Shown here: one piece after another, positions 11,967 through 12,919 of the stretch
Layout of the letters: each line of letters starts with the position of its first letter
How positions within the stretch are numbered: the first letter of the stretch is position 1
Source of the DNA: Chloroflexota bacterium
Lineage (GTDB): Bacteria; Chloroflexota; Dehalococcoidia; Tepidiformales; Tepidiformaceae
Assembly: GCA_963169135.1 (NCBI GenBank)
Contig: CAUJEQ010000040.1
Coordinates: forward strand, 1 to 12,919
DNA: 12,919 bases
Reading direction: 5' to 3'
Program-made: the position numbers and the translations under genes
The notes under the pieces: generated by a model
What the model was told of the DNA's origin: nothing
The model's input: only the letters and a program-made list of their open reading frames with translations
Databases searched by the model: none

Positions 11967-12919
11967 TCAGGCGCGGTTGCGGTTCAGCATCCTGCGGGCG
12001 ATACGTTCCGCCCCCTCGCGGTCGGCCGGAGCCAGGTCGCCATCGAGGACGAGGGCGCTGAGCCGATCCTTGATGACGCGAATCCAGGGACCGGGCTCGC
12101 GGTCGAAGATGCGGACGAGGTCGTCGCCCGTGAGTGGGCTTTCGGCGCGGAGCGCTTCGCGATCTTCGTCCTCGGCCCGGAGGCAGGCGGCTTCGAGGCG
12201 GTCGTGGTAATCGGAGTCGTCGTAGGTATGGCTGGCGTTATCGGCGCGCTTGAGGGCGAGGAGGTCGCGCCAGTGTTCGGGCACTCTGGCCATGAAGCGA
12301 CGGACAGAGCGGCGGTCGTCCGGCTCGGGGCGGTCCATGTGGCGGCGGATGAGCAGGACGATCGCGTGGGACTCGGCGCGGCCGAGCTTGAGGCGATCGA
12401 GGAGGACTGTGGCGAGCTCCGCGCCGATGGTCTCGTGGCGGTAGAAGCCCCACTCGCCGTTGGCCTTCACGTGGCGGATGGCGGGCTTGCCGAGGTCGTG
12501 CAAGAGGGCAGCCCAGCGTCGCAGGCGGATGGTCTCCGGCGTGGTGGCCACGGCCTGGACCGTCGCAACGCTGTGGCCCCAGACATCGAATTTGTGGAAG
12601 CGGTTCTGTTCGCAGCCAACCATAGCGACGAGTTCGGGGAGGGCGAAATCGAGTGCGCCGGTGGAACGAAGCACCTCGAGCCCGCGCTCAGGATTGGCGC
12701 CCTGGAGCAGCTTGTCGAGCTCGGTGGTGACCCGCTCCTGGGAGAGGGTGGGGATGAGGTTCGCGGTTTCGGCCATGTCCGCGAGCGTGCCCTGTTCGAC
12801 CTCGAAGTCGAGCTGGCTGGCGAAGCGGATGCCGCGGAGGACGCGGAGGGGGTCTTCGCGGAAGCGGGTGGCGGGGTCGCCGACGGCGCGGATGAGGCGG
12901 GCGGCGAGGTCCTCGCGGC
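11967..12919 (-). CDS. CCA tRNA nucleotidyltransferase (or poly(A) polymerase), 5'-truncated, with HD domain
   Basis: The 5' part lies beyond the right edge; 316 residues are visible. Read from the edge, the frame gives LAARLIRAVGDPATRFREDP and then LRVLRGIRFASQLDFEVE. This is the conserved region after the catalytic head of class II nucleotidyltransferases, so translation does not begin at the internal ATG 12776. It continues with SQERVTTELDKLLQGANPER (59-78, RNA-binding neck/body), an HD-type motif (WGHS, then LLHDLGKP at 138-145) and the typical tail LTGDDLVRIF ... PGPWIRVIKDRL. The enzyme adds or repairs the tRNA 3' CCA using CTP and ATP; HD domains in this family often give phosphatase activity. 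The GxGxD/DxD catalytic motifs are outside the window, so CCA-adding, A-adding and poly(A) polymerase types cannot be told apart. It converges with the 168-aa gene with a 1-nt gap. Confidence 0.92.
   Translation of the reverse strand, partial: REDLAARLIRAVGDPATRFREDPLRVLRGIRFASQLDFEVEQGTLADMAETANLIPTLSQERVTTELDKLLQGANPERGLEVLRSTGALDFALPELVAMVGCEQNRFHKFDVWGHSVATVQAVATTPETIRLRRWAALLHDLGKPAIRHVKANGEWGFYRHETIGAELATVLLDRLKLGRAESHAIVLLIRRHMDRPEPDDRRSVRRFMARVPEHWRDLLALKRADNASHTYDDSDYHDRLEAACLRAEDEDREALRAESPLTGDDLVRIFDREPGPWIRVIKDRLSALVLDGDLAPADREGAERIARRMLNRNRA

Noticed and set aside
12277..12776. internal ATG 12776 as the start of a short HD-domain protein
   Set aside because: The frame continues upstream to the window edge with the conserved GDPATRFREDPLRVLRGIRF sequence, so the gene is truncated by the window and does not start here.

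Overview
The window looks like a chromosomal segment of a high-GC bacterium (about two thirds GC by eye). The best guess is a Chloroflexota lineage, possibly Dehalococcoidia/Tepidiforma-like. The reasons are an R3H-type Ycf45/SpoIIIAA-like AAA ATPase next to tmk, a secreted protein with a Thr-Pro (TPTP) stalk, a zinc-ribbon membrane protein, and frequent GTG/TTG starts. This placement is inference from protein character, not from a search. No phage, transposase, CRISPR array, tRNA or rRNA was seen.

Layout. The window opens with the 3' end of a CoxG/SRPBCC-type gene (+). Facing it on the minus strand is a four-gene block read from 4143 down to 281: pdxT, a tandem GNAT-like protein, the R3H/AAA ATPase and tmk. 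Its genes are joined by a 4-nt ATGA overlap, a 2-nt gap and an 11-29 nt overlap, so it is almost certainly one operon. Between tmk and the coxG-like end lies a structured repeat element whose right arm supplies the tmk stop codon. Next, still on the minus strand, is etfB-etfA (6174 to 4393). It has a candidate promoter/operator upstream, good Shine-Dalgarno sites and a strong intrinsic terminator at the end. Then comes a two-gene envelope module (8748 to 6326): a zinc-ribbon single-pass membrane protein translationally coupled to a secreted protein with a proline-rich/TPTP stalk and a small C-terminal beta domain.

The strand switches at about 8.8 kb. On the plus strand are a small protein resembling CdiI_2-type immunity proteins (low confidence), an Amt ammonium channel with a signal peptide, a PII regulator (glnK) that keeps Tyr51 of the T-loop, and an unrecognised 168-aa protein. 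The last of these ends one base from the stop of a convergent, 5'-truncated CCA tRNA nucleotidyltransferase that runs off the right edge.

Functionally the region is mostly core metabolism: electron-transfer flavoprotein for acyl-CoA or similar dehydrogenases, the glutaminase subunit of PLP synthase, dTMP kinase, ammonium uptake and its PII sensor, and tRNA 3'-end maturation. The least explained parts are the envelope module, the R3H/AAA ATPase operon, the CdiI-like small gene, the 168-aa protein and several strong inverted repeats. I did not find a clear-cut new multi-gene system. The envelope module and the repeat element next to tmk are the best candidates for follow-up.
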